This document shows positions 36,003-43,131 of a DNA stretch of 64,000 bases, in pieces. The DNA is from Alteromonas gilva. Its GTDB lineage: Bacteria > Pseudomonadota > Gammaproteobacteria > Enterobacterales > Alteromonadaceae. Within the stretch, counting starts at the first letter, position 1, and each line of letters begins with the position of its first letter. Location of the stretch: the NCBI RefSeq assembly GCF_028595265.1, contig NZ_JAQQXP010000001.1, forward strand, positions 2,418,001 to 2,482,000. The letters are read 5' to 3'. The notes below the pieces were generated by a model. It saw only the letters and a list, made by a program, of their open reading frames with translations, did not search any database and was not told where the DNA came from. A program made the position numbers and the translations under genes.

Positions 36003-37007
36003 ATGACTAAACGCTTTATACCATCACAAACATTCAAAGCCAGTGAGATCACAGAAGAGTCGGTATTTAAGTCACGCCGGCAACTGCTTAAATCAATGGG
36101 GTATGTTGGTGCCACAGGTTTGTTATCGGGCAGTGTGCAGGCGCGCGGCTGGTTTGATGAAGACGATGACAAAGTCGTAACCAGGACAAAACCGTTAGCA
36201 TTTACCCAGTCACAGAAATGGTCTACCGACGAAACCCAAACCCCTTACGCTAAAGTCACCAGTTACAATAATTTTTATGAATTTGGCACCGGTAAGGACG
36301 ATCCTGCTGAACGCGCCAAGCATTTCAAGGTCGATCCATGGACACTCACCATTGACGGCATGGTCAATAACCCTGTCACCTTAGGCTACGACGATATTCT
36401 TAATAAATTCCCTCTTGAGGAGCGTGTATACCGGTTACGTTGTGTTGAAGCCTGGTCGATGGTGATCCCCTGGTTGGGATTTGAGCTGAATAACCTGATT
36501 AAACTGGCTGATCCGCAAGGATCAGCAAAATATGTGGCATTTCAGACACTCGATGATCCAAAGCAAATGCCGGGCATACGCAATCCGTTTATTGGCGGCG
36601 GTATCGATTACCCTTATGTAGAAGGACTGCGTCTTGATGAAGCACTGCATCCCTTAACGTTAATGTCAGTGGGGCTATACGGTAAAACACTGCCGCCGCA
36701 AAACGGCGCACCAATCAGGTTGGTGGTACCGTGGAAGTATGGATTTAAGAGTATCAAGTCAGTAGTACGCATTACCCTTACCGATAAAGAGCCACCTACC
36801 ACCTGGAATCGCCTCGCGGCTAACGAATACGGCTTTTACGCTAATGTGAATCCTGACGTCGCCCACCCGCGCTGGAGTCAGGCCAGTGAGCGACGCATTA
36901 CCAAAGGCGGGCTATTTTCGCAAACCCGCATCGCCACCGAGAAATTTAACGGTTATGAAGAAGTTGCGCCGCTTTACAGCGGTATGGACCTCACTAAGTA
37001 TTACTAA
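36003..37007 (+). CDS. msrP: periplasmic methionine sulfoxide reductase catalytic subunit MsrP
   Basis: A 334-residue molybdopterin protein. The twin-arginine signal is SRRQLLKSMG (about residues 22-31), which sends the folded protein to the periplasm. VYRLRCVEAWSMVIPWLGF carries the Cys that ligates molybdenum, and the rest is of sulfite-oxidase fold (PWTLTIDGMVNNP, PIRLVVPWKYGFKSIKSV). It repairs methionine sulfoxide in envelope proteins using electrons from MsrQ, encoded 21 bases downstream. The open frame begins at 35877, but the ATG at 36003 places the Tat signal at the N terminus. Confidence 0.95.
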   Translation: MTKRFIPSQTFKASEITEESVFKSRRQLLKSMGYVGATGLLSGSVQARGWFDEDDDKVVTRTKPLAFTQSQKWSTDETQTPYAKVTSYNNFYEFGTGKDDPAERAKHFKVDPWTLTIDGMVNNPVTLGYDDILNKFPLEERVYRLRCVEAWSMVIPWLGFELNNLIKLADPQGSAKYVAFQTLDDPKQMPGIRNPFIGGGIDYPYVEGLRLDEALHPLTLMSVGLYGKTLPPQNGAPIRLVVPWKYGFKSIKSVVRITLTDKEPPTTWNRLAANEYGFYANVNPDVAHPRWSQASERRITKGGLFSQTRIATEKFNGYEEVAPLYSGMDLTKYY

Positions 37008-37028
37008 GCTGCTATATAACGGAACACT

Positions 37029-37673
37029 ATGAAGTTGCTGCGTAAACCACTCAGGATGAGCCTTTTTCAGGTACGCTTGCTAAAAGGCGTGCTTCACGGG
37101 GTGATTCTGGCCTATTTATTATTAACCTTTAATGCTGCTATTAATGATAACCTCGGAGCAGATCCGGTGAAGGCGCTGCTTCATTTTACCGGTATTGGCG
37201 CACTAAATTTACTGGTAATAACCCTCATAGTGAGTCCGGCAGCGCGCTATGTACCGGCCCCGCCGCTTATGCGGTTAAGACGTATGCTCGGTATTTATGT
37301 GTTTGTGTATGCCCTGGCCCACCTACTCACCTATATAGCCTTTGAACTCCAGTTTGACTGGTCAATGGTAGTCGGCGAAATCATTAAACGGCCCTACATC
37401 ACAGTGGGTATGGTGGCGCTGCTATTATTAACTGCATTAACCGTTACCTCTCCTAATAAAGTGAGGGCGGCAATGGGTAAACGCTGGCAGAGTCTTCACA
37501 ACAGCATTTATCTGGTGTTGTTGCTGGCATTGCTACACTTTACCTGGTCGCGCAAAACAGGTTTACAGGAGCCGCTGATTTACTGGGTAATTGGCCTTAT
37601 GCTGTTGTTTACACGAATAAAGATGTTCAAATCTTTCTTCAGTAAGTATTTAAAAAAGCACACAGGCAATTAG
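37029..37673 (+). CDS. msrQ: heme-binding membrane subunit MsrQ
   Basis: A 214-residue ferric-reductase-like inner-membrane protein with about six helices. Conserved His residues that bind heme are in LKGVLHGVILAYLL, LLHFTGIGALNL, YALAHLLTYIAF, and SLHNSIYLVLLLALLHFTWS. It moves electrons from the quinone pool or a flavin reductase to MsrP. It is co-transcribed with msrP. Confidence 0.94.
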   Translation: MKLLRKPLRMSLFQVRLLKGVLHGVILAYLLLTFNAAINDNLGADPVKALLHFTGIGALNLLVITLIVSPAARYVPAPPLMRLRRMLGIYVFVYALAHLLTYIAFELQFDWSMVVGEIIKRPYITVGMVALLLLTALTVTSPNKVRAAMGKRWQSLHNSIYLVLLLALLHFTWSRKTGLQEPLIYWVIGLMLLFTRIKMFKSFFSKYLKKHTGN

Positions 37674-37690
37674 AGCATTATGATTGAGCA

Positions 37691-37712
37691 ATTGGTTTGT
37701 CAACAAACCAAT
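37691..37712. terminator. perfect hairpin after msrQ
   Basis: ATTGGTTTGT (37691-37700) and ACAAACCAAT (37703-37712) are exact inverted repeats separated by two bases. It lies 18 bases past the msrQ stop. The T run behind it is short (CTTTT), so it may be a terminator or a 3'-end stability stem. Confidence 0.5.
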
Positions 37713-37833
37713 ACCGCTTTTAAGGAAAGTAAACATACGAAGTATCGGCGGTGAAACCCATTCGCTATACAAAAAGTACATCTTCGCCCCATCAGATAGA
37801 TCAAACCGATATCAATATGCCAAATCAACAAAA

Positions 37834-37861
37834 AAGCCGTTGTCATTTCTGACTACGGCTT
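37834..37861 (-). terminator. terminator of the PEP-CTERM gene
   Basis: On the minus strand AAGCCGT-A-GTCA and TGAC-A-ACGGCTT form a strong stem with a four-base loop, followed by a T tract. It lies 85 bases past the stop at 37946 and may also work for msrPQ transcripts on the plus strand, where the tail is TGTTTGTT. Confidence 0.75.
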
Positions 37862-37945
37862 GTTTGTTCTATCACGGCGAGTGAGGAGACTTGCTTTATC
37901 TAACCGGTGGCATATCAAATCTGTGTAACGATCTTGTTATACGGA

Positions 37946-38653
37946 TTAGGCCTTTTTGCGGTTGCGACTCGCCATACCCATAAAGACTAACACTGCAGCA
38001 AAAATTCCCAGCGTTTCTGGCTCTGCAGCTTCTGGTGGCAGCGGCGGAGGTGTATCTTCATAAGTATAGGTATAAGTGTATTCAATGGATGCATCGGTAT
38101 CAAAACTACCTTTAGAGGTATAATTACCTGCTGAACTTTGCATGATATCTGACACTGAGTTCATAAAATAATCAATTGTGCCATTACCAATAAAATCGCC
38201 TAAATCATCAGATAAACCGTAATCAATTGTTGATGAAACTATTAGCTCAAACGGACCAAGAATCCGTGTTTCGCCACCCTGGACGTTCAGAGCAGTTTTA
38301 AATTCAGGAGGAAAACTGGTTAAACTGGCAACAGCAGAAGCAGCAGTGTCTTCGTAAAACCATACTCGGCTCCATGCACCAACTTCAAAAGACGCCGTTG
38401 AAGTACCGTCATTCTTAACCGAAATATTACCGCTAGTATTGGCACGAAAAACCAGCTCTACACCCGTTAACGTATACATTCCACCATTATCGTCAAATTG
38501 ATCTATATTGATGGCAGAATATACTGGGTCAGTGGTAGTACTGGTTTCTTTGTTGAAAATTTCGGCAATTGAAGAAACCGAGTCAGTAACTAATGCGGCA
38601 TTAGCGGCGCCAGTAACCGTCAATGCTAATAAGAAAAAGACTTTCTTGAACAT
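37946..38653 (-). CDS. PEP-CTERM sorting domain protein
   Basis: A 235-residue exported protein. A Sec signal peptide (MFKKVFFLLALTVTGAANA) is followed by a mature domain of unknown function, rich in Ser, Thr and Asp, and a C-terminal sorting signal: a Pro-rich spacer, EPETLGIFAAVLVFMGMA as the PEP-like motif plus helix, and the basic tail SRNRKKA. Such proteins are cut and anchored or secreted by an exosortase, often into exopolysaccharide matrix. No exosortase gene is in the window. GGAT precedes the ATG at 38653. Confidence 0.88.
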   Translation of the reverse strand: MFKKVFFLLALTVTGAANAALVTDSVSSIAEIFNKETSTTTDPVYSAINIDQFDDNGGMYTLTGVELVFRANTSGNISVKNDGTSTASFEVGAWSRVWFYEDTAASAVASLTSFPPEFKTALNVQGGETRILGPFELIVSSTIDYGLSDDLGDFIGNGTIDYFMNSVSDIMQSSAGNYTSKGSFDTDASIEYTYTYTYEDTPPPLPPEAAEPETLGIFAAVLVFMGMASRNRKKA

Positions 38654-38843
38654 TATAAAATCCAATTTGTTACATTACGTTATATACACTAATAAATTTA
38701 GCACATTTTATGCCAATACATAGACCATTGTTTTATTTGGGGTTTTTATTAGCACTCTTTAAAATTGTAAAGTAACCTGACACCTTCAGCCCCATTAAAT
38801 TACTGCAACCTTATCCTGAGATTTGTTCAGCGCACAACAATCA

Positions 38844-39242
38844 CTAAATATCGCTAATAAGTTCAAAGCTCTCATTCAGCCAACCCGTTACACCACCAAT
38901 CATTTTTTCCACTGGCCGGCCTAACCGGGCCAGTTTAATGGCTGCTTTTTCGATTGCATTACAAGGCGGACCGGCACAATACACCACAAACACTGTATCC
39001 CCGAGGCAATCGCTCTTACGTTGCTGATTTATTTTACTGTGAGGGATGATGGTTGCCCCCTCGATAAACCCTCTATGGGCAACCTCCTCTGTGCGCACAT
39101 CCAGTAAAACAAAATCCACCAGGTTGTTGTTTAACGCATAATGCACATCCCAACAATCGGTTTCAAAGCGTAACAGTTGCTGAAAATGCGCCAAGGCTTC
39201 GTCACCCGGTGCAGGCGTTGGTCTGATTACGGTTGATGGCAT
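38844..39242 (-). CDS. rhodanese-like sulfurtransferase domain protein
   Basis: A 132-residue single rhodanese domain. FVLLDVRTEEVAHRGFIEGATIIPH is the usual first half, and the active loop YCAGPPCNAIEKAA holds Cys in the catalytic position, with CAGPPCN in place of the common CRxGxR. AAGGAAACTC precedes the ATG at 39242. It is divergent from the FtrA-like regulator gene, an arrangement in which the rhodanese is usually the regulator's target. Confidence 0.85.
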   Translation of the reverse strand: MPSTVIRPTPAPGDEALAHFQQLLRFETDCWDVHYALNNNLVDFVLLDVRTEEVAHRGFIEGATIIPHSKINQQRKSDCLGDTVFVVYCAGPPCNAIEKAAIKLARLGRPVEKMIGGVTGWLNESFELISDI

Positions 39243-39354
39243 GGTGAGTTTCCTTAGTAATCTATGATGTAAATGAACATTTATTATCCCGGGTAGACGA
39301 CCTGCCAAATTATTTCTAAAATAACCACTATCGATAATGTTTAGACAAAGTTAA

Positions 39355-40347
39355 ATGATGAATGTCACCGTCCTAGTTTGTGAGCAGCTATCGATGTTTG
39401 AACTCGCCTGCGCCACCGAGTTGTTTGCGCTGCCACGCCCCGAATTTAACCAGTGGTACCGCACAAAAATCGTAGCGCTTAAAGGTGACCAGTTTAGTGG
39501 CTTGTGCGATACGACATTTACGTGTCCGGTTGTTAACACCCTGCCAGCGACTGATTTACTGGTTGTTCCCAGTTTTCCTGTTCATATCACCAAAGTAGAT
39601 ACACACATTGCCAACGAGGTGCTGGCTCATTACCGGCGTGGAGGGCGAATAATCAGCTTTTGCTCCGGCGCATTTTTACTGGGCGCATTAGGCATTCTGG
39701 ATAATCGTGAGGCCATTACCCACTGGCGTTATGCCAGCGAGTTTAAACAACGCTTTCCAGCAGTATCCTACTGTGAAGACAGCCTGTATGTTTACGATGG
39801 CCAGATTGGCTGCTCAGCCGGCAGTGCGGCGGCGATAGATTTAGGCATAGAAATAATACGCCAGGACTTCGGATATGAGTATGCCAACGCCGTAGCACGG
39901 AGACTGGTATTGCCAGCTCACAGGGATGGCGGCCAGTCACAATATATCCAGAAGCCCCTTGCCCGCCCCAACAACACACTGGCTAAGTGTATCGATTGGG
40001 CTCTCACGCAACTCAGTCCGCAGTTAACGGTTAACCAAATGGCGCAAAAGGCTAATATGACTCGTCGCACCTTCGACCGGCACTTTATCAAACAATTTAA
40101 TATTACTGCACATCAATGGCTCTGCGAACGTAAGCTGGATGTGGCCAGGCAGCTGCTGGAAACGACCACACTGAGCATAGAGCAGATTGCCCTTCGCGCT
40201 GGCTTTGATAATGCCATTACCTTGCGGCACAATTTCAGAAAATATCTATCGGTTTCACCCACCCACTACAGACAAACGTTTCGTAAGCTACCCGACACAG
40301 TGATGCAATCTAACACAGTAATACAAAAACCAGGGTGCGCCTTATGA
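39355..40347 (+). CDS. ftrA: AraC-family regulator with DJ-1/GATase-like sensor domain (FtrA-like)
   Basis: A 330-residue two-domain regulator. Residues 1-190 are a DJ-1/PfpI-like domain (VLVCEQLSMFELACATELFALPRPEF, ISFCSGAFLLGALGILDNREAITHW with Cys in the elbow position). Residues about 210-320 are an AraC double helix-turn-helix (LTVNQMAQKANMTRRTFDRHF and LSIEQIALRAGFDNAITLRHNFRKYLSVSPTHYR). The layout and the adjacent divergent rhodanese gene fit FtrA. The effector is unknown. The last 38 bases overlap a small minus-strand frame. Confidence 0.85.
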   Translation: MMNVTVLVCEQLSMFELACATELFALPRPEFNQWYRTKIVALKGDQFSGLCDTTFTCPVVNTLPATDLLVVPSFPVHITKVDTHIANEVLAHYRRGGRIISFCSGAFLLGALGILDNREAITHWRYASEFKQRFPAVSYCEDSLYVYDGQIGCSAGSAAAIDLGIEIIRQDFGYEYANAVARRLVLPAHRDGGQSQYIQKPLARPNNTLAKCIDWALTQLSPQLTVNQMAQKANMTRRTFDRHFIKQFNITAHQWLCERKLDVARQLLETTTLSIEQIALRAGFDNAITLRHNFRKYLSVSPTHYRQTFRKLPDTVMQSNTVIQKPGCAL

Positions 40348-40531
40348 CAGGTGCAAGCTCACCAGGCCACAGATAAATAAAACATAACCCGGCAGCTTCA
40401 GCCGCCTTAAAACAGGCAAACTGTACCTTGGTAGCCACAGCCACTTCGTAATCGCTTAAGACCGGCTTATCGCTAATAAAGCACAAACCAAACAACGGTA
40501 TTACATCTTTACGTACAGGGCGGTTCGGCAT
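40310..40531 (-). CDS. small hypothetical protein, divergent from the SulA-like gene
   Basis: A 73-residue frame starting MPNRPVRKDVIPLFGLCFISD, with a middle part DYEVAVATKVQFACFKAAEAAG of ordinary composition and codon choice like that of nearby genes. It has no clear ribosome site. Its ATG is only 28 bases from the paired LexA boxes, so it could share their control. It overlaps the 3' end of ftrA by 38 bases. I do not recognise it and it may be a chance frame. Confidence 0.35.
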   Translation of the reverse strand: MPNRPVRKDVIPLFGLCFISDKPVLSDYEVAVATKVQFACFKAAEAAGLCFIYLWPGELAPVIRRTLVFVLLC

Positions 40532-40556
40532 TGTTTAAAAAAGTAGCAAATAACTC

Positions 40557-40599
40557 TTGCATGTTTATTTATACAGTATTACTGTATATACATACACTG
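40557..40599 (+). promoter_or_regulatory. SOS promoter with two adjacent LexA-like boxes
   Basis: Box A (40559-40578) has the core ATGT-N8-ACAG and box B (40580-40599) the core CTGT-N8-ACAC; each is one base off CTGT-N8-ACAG, and their centres are 21 bases apart. A -35 TTGCAT (40557-40562) and a 17-base spacer lead to TACTGT (40580-40585), which is at once a -10 element and the left arm of box B. AGGAAA then precedes the ATG at 40621. Confidence 0.7.
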
Positions 40600-40620
40600 T
40601 ATAAGAAAATAGGAAACGCC

Positions 40621-40983
40621 ATGACTTTACGGACTACTATACCAACTACACAGAACACCAATATTATTCAGTTTGCTCAGCGGGTTACGCAGCAACGGAG
40701 CGCCACTAAAGGTTGGTCATACTTGCTTTCAGATTCGGTCGCGTTTCAAAAAAACGTCGAACATGCTATTCGGATTCAAAAGCCCGACCAGGAAAAAATA
40801 CCAACCTGGATAACACGGTTAATTACCAGTGGCCAATGCCGCTCAATTTATGTGGAAGATCTCAGCTTAACACCGCAAGAGCGTATATCGATTAACCGGT
40901 TATGTGAGCAGTATTCGGTGTCTTTAGTGACTGTTTCAGTCAACGACAAAATTGCAGGAAATATTGTTCAGGGCCCTTGGTAA
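40621..40983 (+). CDS. sulA: SulA-like SOS cell-division inhibitor
   Basis: A 120-residue protein with the general plan of short SulA proteins: a variable N terminus, KGWSYLLSDSVAFQKNVEHAI, WITRLITSGQCRSIYVEDLSLTPQERISINRLCEQYSVSLVTVSV. SulA binds FtsZ to stop division during DNA damage. The similarity is weak by eye, so the call leans on the paired LexA boxes directly upstream and on size. The open frame begins at 40531 but that part covers the promoter; AGGAAA-GCC-ATG marks 40621. No lexA gene is adjacent, unlike in pseudomonads. Confidence 0.6.
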   Translation: MTLRTTIPTTQNTNIIQFAQRVTQQRSATKGWSYLLSDSVAFQKNVEHAIRIQKPDQEKIPTWITRLITSGQCRSIYVEDLSLTPQERISINRLCEQYSVSLVTVSVNDKIAGNIVQGPW

Positions 40984-41034
40984 TTGCATTAAGGACAAGT
41001 AAACTGCTCAAATTTATAATTATCAGGAAGTCGT

Positions 41035-41514
41035 TTGAACTGTTATTGTGATAGCGGATTATGGTTTTCGAGCTGCTGTGAACCTTACATAAGCGGCCAA
41101 CAAAATGCCCCTTCTCCGCAGGCGCTGATGCGCTCCCGGTACAGTGCATACTGTATAGAAAATTGGCAGTATATTTTACACACTTATGGCGAGAGACAGC
41201 GCCAATCTCTGTCTGCCAGTGATTTACAGGCAAGCGCGCAAAACACCCGGTGGCAGCGCTTAGAGATAGTGGCGACGTCAGACTACGCCACCAATAGCCA
41301 AAATAACCTGGTTGAATTTAAAGCCTATTATTTATTTGAAGGCAAGGCTCATGTATTACACGAAACCAGTCGCTTTGAGTATCAACAGGATGGCTGGCGC
41401 TATACCACGGGTGTTATTCATGATGATTCTGGCATTATAAAGCTCGGCCGTAACGATAAATGCCTGTGCGGCAGCGAAAAAAAATATAAACAGTGTTGTA
41501 TGCGATTGCAGTAA
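41035..41514 (+). CDS. ychJ: YchJ-family SEC-C motif protein
   Basis: A 159-residue UPF0225/YchJ protein. A partial SEC-C-like zinc motif opens the protein (NCYCDSGLWFSSCCEPYI), followed by the NTF2-like core with ALMRSRYSAYCIENWQYILHTY, and a full SEC-C motif closes it (GRNDKCLCGSEKKYKQCC). The start is TTG, supported by AGGAAG five bases upstream and by the N-terminal motif beginning at residue 2. Function is unknown; SEC-C motifs bind zinc and often occur in protein-quality or translation partners. Confidence 0.92.
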   Translation: MNCYCDSGLWFSSCCEPYISGQQNAPSPQALMRSRYSAYCIENWQYILHTYGERQRQSLSASDLQASAQNTRWQRLEIVATSDYATNSQNNLVEFKAYYLFEGKAHVLHETSRFEYQQDGWRYTTGVIHDDSGIIKLGRNDKCLCGSEKKYKQCCMRLQ

Positions 41515-41550
41515 GCAGCCCTGCAATTTGCGCCTGCTGATTGCTCCCGG

Positions 41551-42537
41551 TTACCAATCGATATAGACAGGCTTGTTGCGATCTGTGATGAGTTGGTTAT
41601 TCAGCAATTGTAATTCAGTGATCTGAATAACACTGCGGCGCAAGGCATGATTACTGGAAACGGGCTTACCATCGACGCGACCGGGGTGAGTAAAATAAAA
41701 CAGGTAAGCACGGTTATCTTTAACCACCACATCCGGATGCTGACCAATCTTAGTGTCATCTTTACCCTCGCCCGGCTCTGCGAGTAAATAGCCATTTTGC
41801 TGTTGCCAGTGTATTAAATCAGGTGAGCGGTAGACTGCCAGTCCACGCCAGGCATCTACAATCATCCAGTATTCACCATGCCAGTTAAATACAACCGGTC
41901 CTTCGCCCCGGCTGGGAAGCGCCGCTTTTCCTTTGTCCACCCAGTCATACAAATTATCGCTGTCAGCATAATATATCGACTTGCCATCGGGCTCATCATT
42001 ATAAAACAATCTGAAGCCGCCATCGGGCAAGGTAATAACATCCGCATCAATGACTTTTTCACTGTTGAGAGACAGGGTCGACTGGTATTCCCAGTGGAGC
42101 AAATCAGCGCTGGTAAAATGCCCTATCGCACGGGGATGCTGCCAATCATTAAAGATGCCTGGCACCAGCGTTAAATACATATGAAAAGTACCATTATGAA
42201 TAAACACTTCAGGCGCCCACAGAGTGGGTACATCCACGGGCATGCTGAAGCTGGCATCCTGAAGATAAGCCCAGTCTCGACCATTATCTGAAGCTGCGAT
42301 GCCAATGGGCGTACCATGAACCCAGGCAACACCGTTTAACCCCTCGAGGTTAGCGCGACGATTAGTATAAAACATCAACCAGCGTTGATTTGCTTCATCA
42401 CGAATGATGCTGGCATCCGCCGCGCCATCAAAGGTAGGATCGACATAGAGTGGCTGGGGCGCCGCTACACCTTGCTCTGTCACCAGCGAGGTGCAACTAG
42501 AAAGAATGAGTAACCATACAATAACAAGATAATGCAT
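41551..42537 (-). CDS. GH43-like beta-propeller glycosidase lipoprotein
   Basis: A 328-residue secreted protein with a signal peptide ending in the lipobox LSSC. The mature part has the repeats of a five-bladed beta-propeller: ADASIIRDEANQRWLMFYTNRR, IGIAASDNGRDWAYL, LWAPEVFIHNGTFHMYLT, IGHFTSADLLHWEYQ, and ADVITLPDGGFRLFYND, YRSPDLIHWQQQNG. Acidic residues in ADASI, WAPEVF and VIDADVI fit the catalytic triad positions of GH43/GH32-type enzymes. The ATG at 42537 has GGGAT before it. The substrate is unknown, probably a marine polysaccharide or oligosaccharide. It stands alone between ychJ and the metal regulator. Confidence 0.7.
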   Translation of the reverse strand: MHYLVIVWLLILSSCTSLVTEQGVAAPQPLYVDPTFDGAADASIIRDEANQRWLMFYTNRRANLEGLNGVAWVHGTPIGIAASDNGRDWAYLQDASFSMPVDVPTLWAPEVFIHNGTFHMYLTLVPGIFNDWQHPRAIGHFTSADLLHWEYQSTLSLNSEKVIDADVITLPDGGFRLFYNDEPDGKSIYYADSDNLYDWVDKGKAALPSRGEGPVVFNWHGEYWMIVDAWRGLAVYRSPDLIHWQQQNGYLLAEPGEGKDDTKIGQHPDVVVKDNRAYLFYFTHPGRVDGKPVSSNHALRRSVIQITELQLLNNQLITDRNKPVYIDW

Positions 42538-42669
42538 TCGCAATCCCAACAATGACTATTCTAGAGAGTAACGCCAGAATTCGCCTTCTCAAAACACTAT
42601 CGCTGTATAGGTACCGGCAAGTTTACATGTGAAACTGTTAACTTTTTCTCGCGCTATTTTTTGTTATGC

Positions 42670-42701
42670 TTGACTCTGGAGTTAACTCTAGGGTTTATTA
42701 T
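42670..42701 (+). promoter_or_regulatory. MerR/ZntR-type promoter and operator
   Basis: A -35 TTGACT (42670-42675) and a -10 TATTAT (42696-42701) are separated by 20 bases, the over-long spacer typical of MerR-regulated promoters. The spacer contains the dyad CTCTGGAGTTAACTCTAGGG, very like the E. coli zntA operator as I remember it. The expected start of transcription, about seven bases past the -10, falls at or next to the ATG at 42709. Confidence 0.8.
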
Positions 42702-42708
42702 TACCGGC

Positions 42709-43131
42709 ATGAATACAAAAGCTTTTAAGATTGGCCAGTTGGCTGGCCTGACCGGGCTCTCCAACGACACCATTCGTTTTTATGAACGTAAAGGGTTGAT
42801 CCGGGCCATTCATCGGTCCGCATCCGGTTACCGACTTTTTTCGGACGCAGACTTGTCGCGGCTGCGTTTTATTAAACGTGCTAAACATGTTGGCTTCACA
42901 TTAGATGAAATTGGTGAATTATTAGAACTACGTTTACATCCGGATGCGCACAGCTGCGAAGAAGTTAAACAGTTTACGCAAAAAAAGATTCACGAACTGA
43001 ATAAAAAAATCGACGAACTTGAACGCATACGCACCTCACTCAGAACTCTGCATACGGCCTGTTGTGGAGGTGCTGAAAGTGCTGAATATTGTTCTATATT
43101 ACAATCTCTGGAATCGGCGGAGGCTCCATGA
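42709..43131 (+). CDS. ZntR-like MerR-family metal-responsive regulator
   Basis: A 140-residue MerR-family protein. The winged helix reads FKIGQLAGLTGLSNDTIRFYERKGLI, and SGYRLFSDADLSRLRFIKRAKHVGFTLDEIGELL follows. Metal-binding Cys are placed as in ZntR: HSCEEVK (about residue 83) and the C-terminal ACCGG...EYC group. It overlaps the exporter gene by four bases (ATGA). A longer frame starts at TTG 42661 but contains the promoter, so it is not used. Zinc is the most likely effector, with cadmium, lead or copper possible. Confidence 0.88.
   Translation: MNTKAFKIGQLAGLTGLSNDTIRFYERKGLIRAIHRSASGYRLFSDADLSRLRFIKRAKHVGFTLDEIGELLELRLHPDAHSCEEVKQFTQKKIHELNKKIDELERIRTSLRTLHTACCGGAESAEYCSILQSLESAEAP

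Noticed and set aside
37684..37884. 66-codon plus-strand frame after msrQ
   Set aside because: It runs through two strong hairpins, including the PEP-CTERM terminator, and looks like read-through of untranslated sequence.
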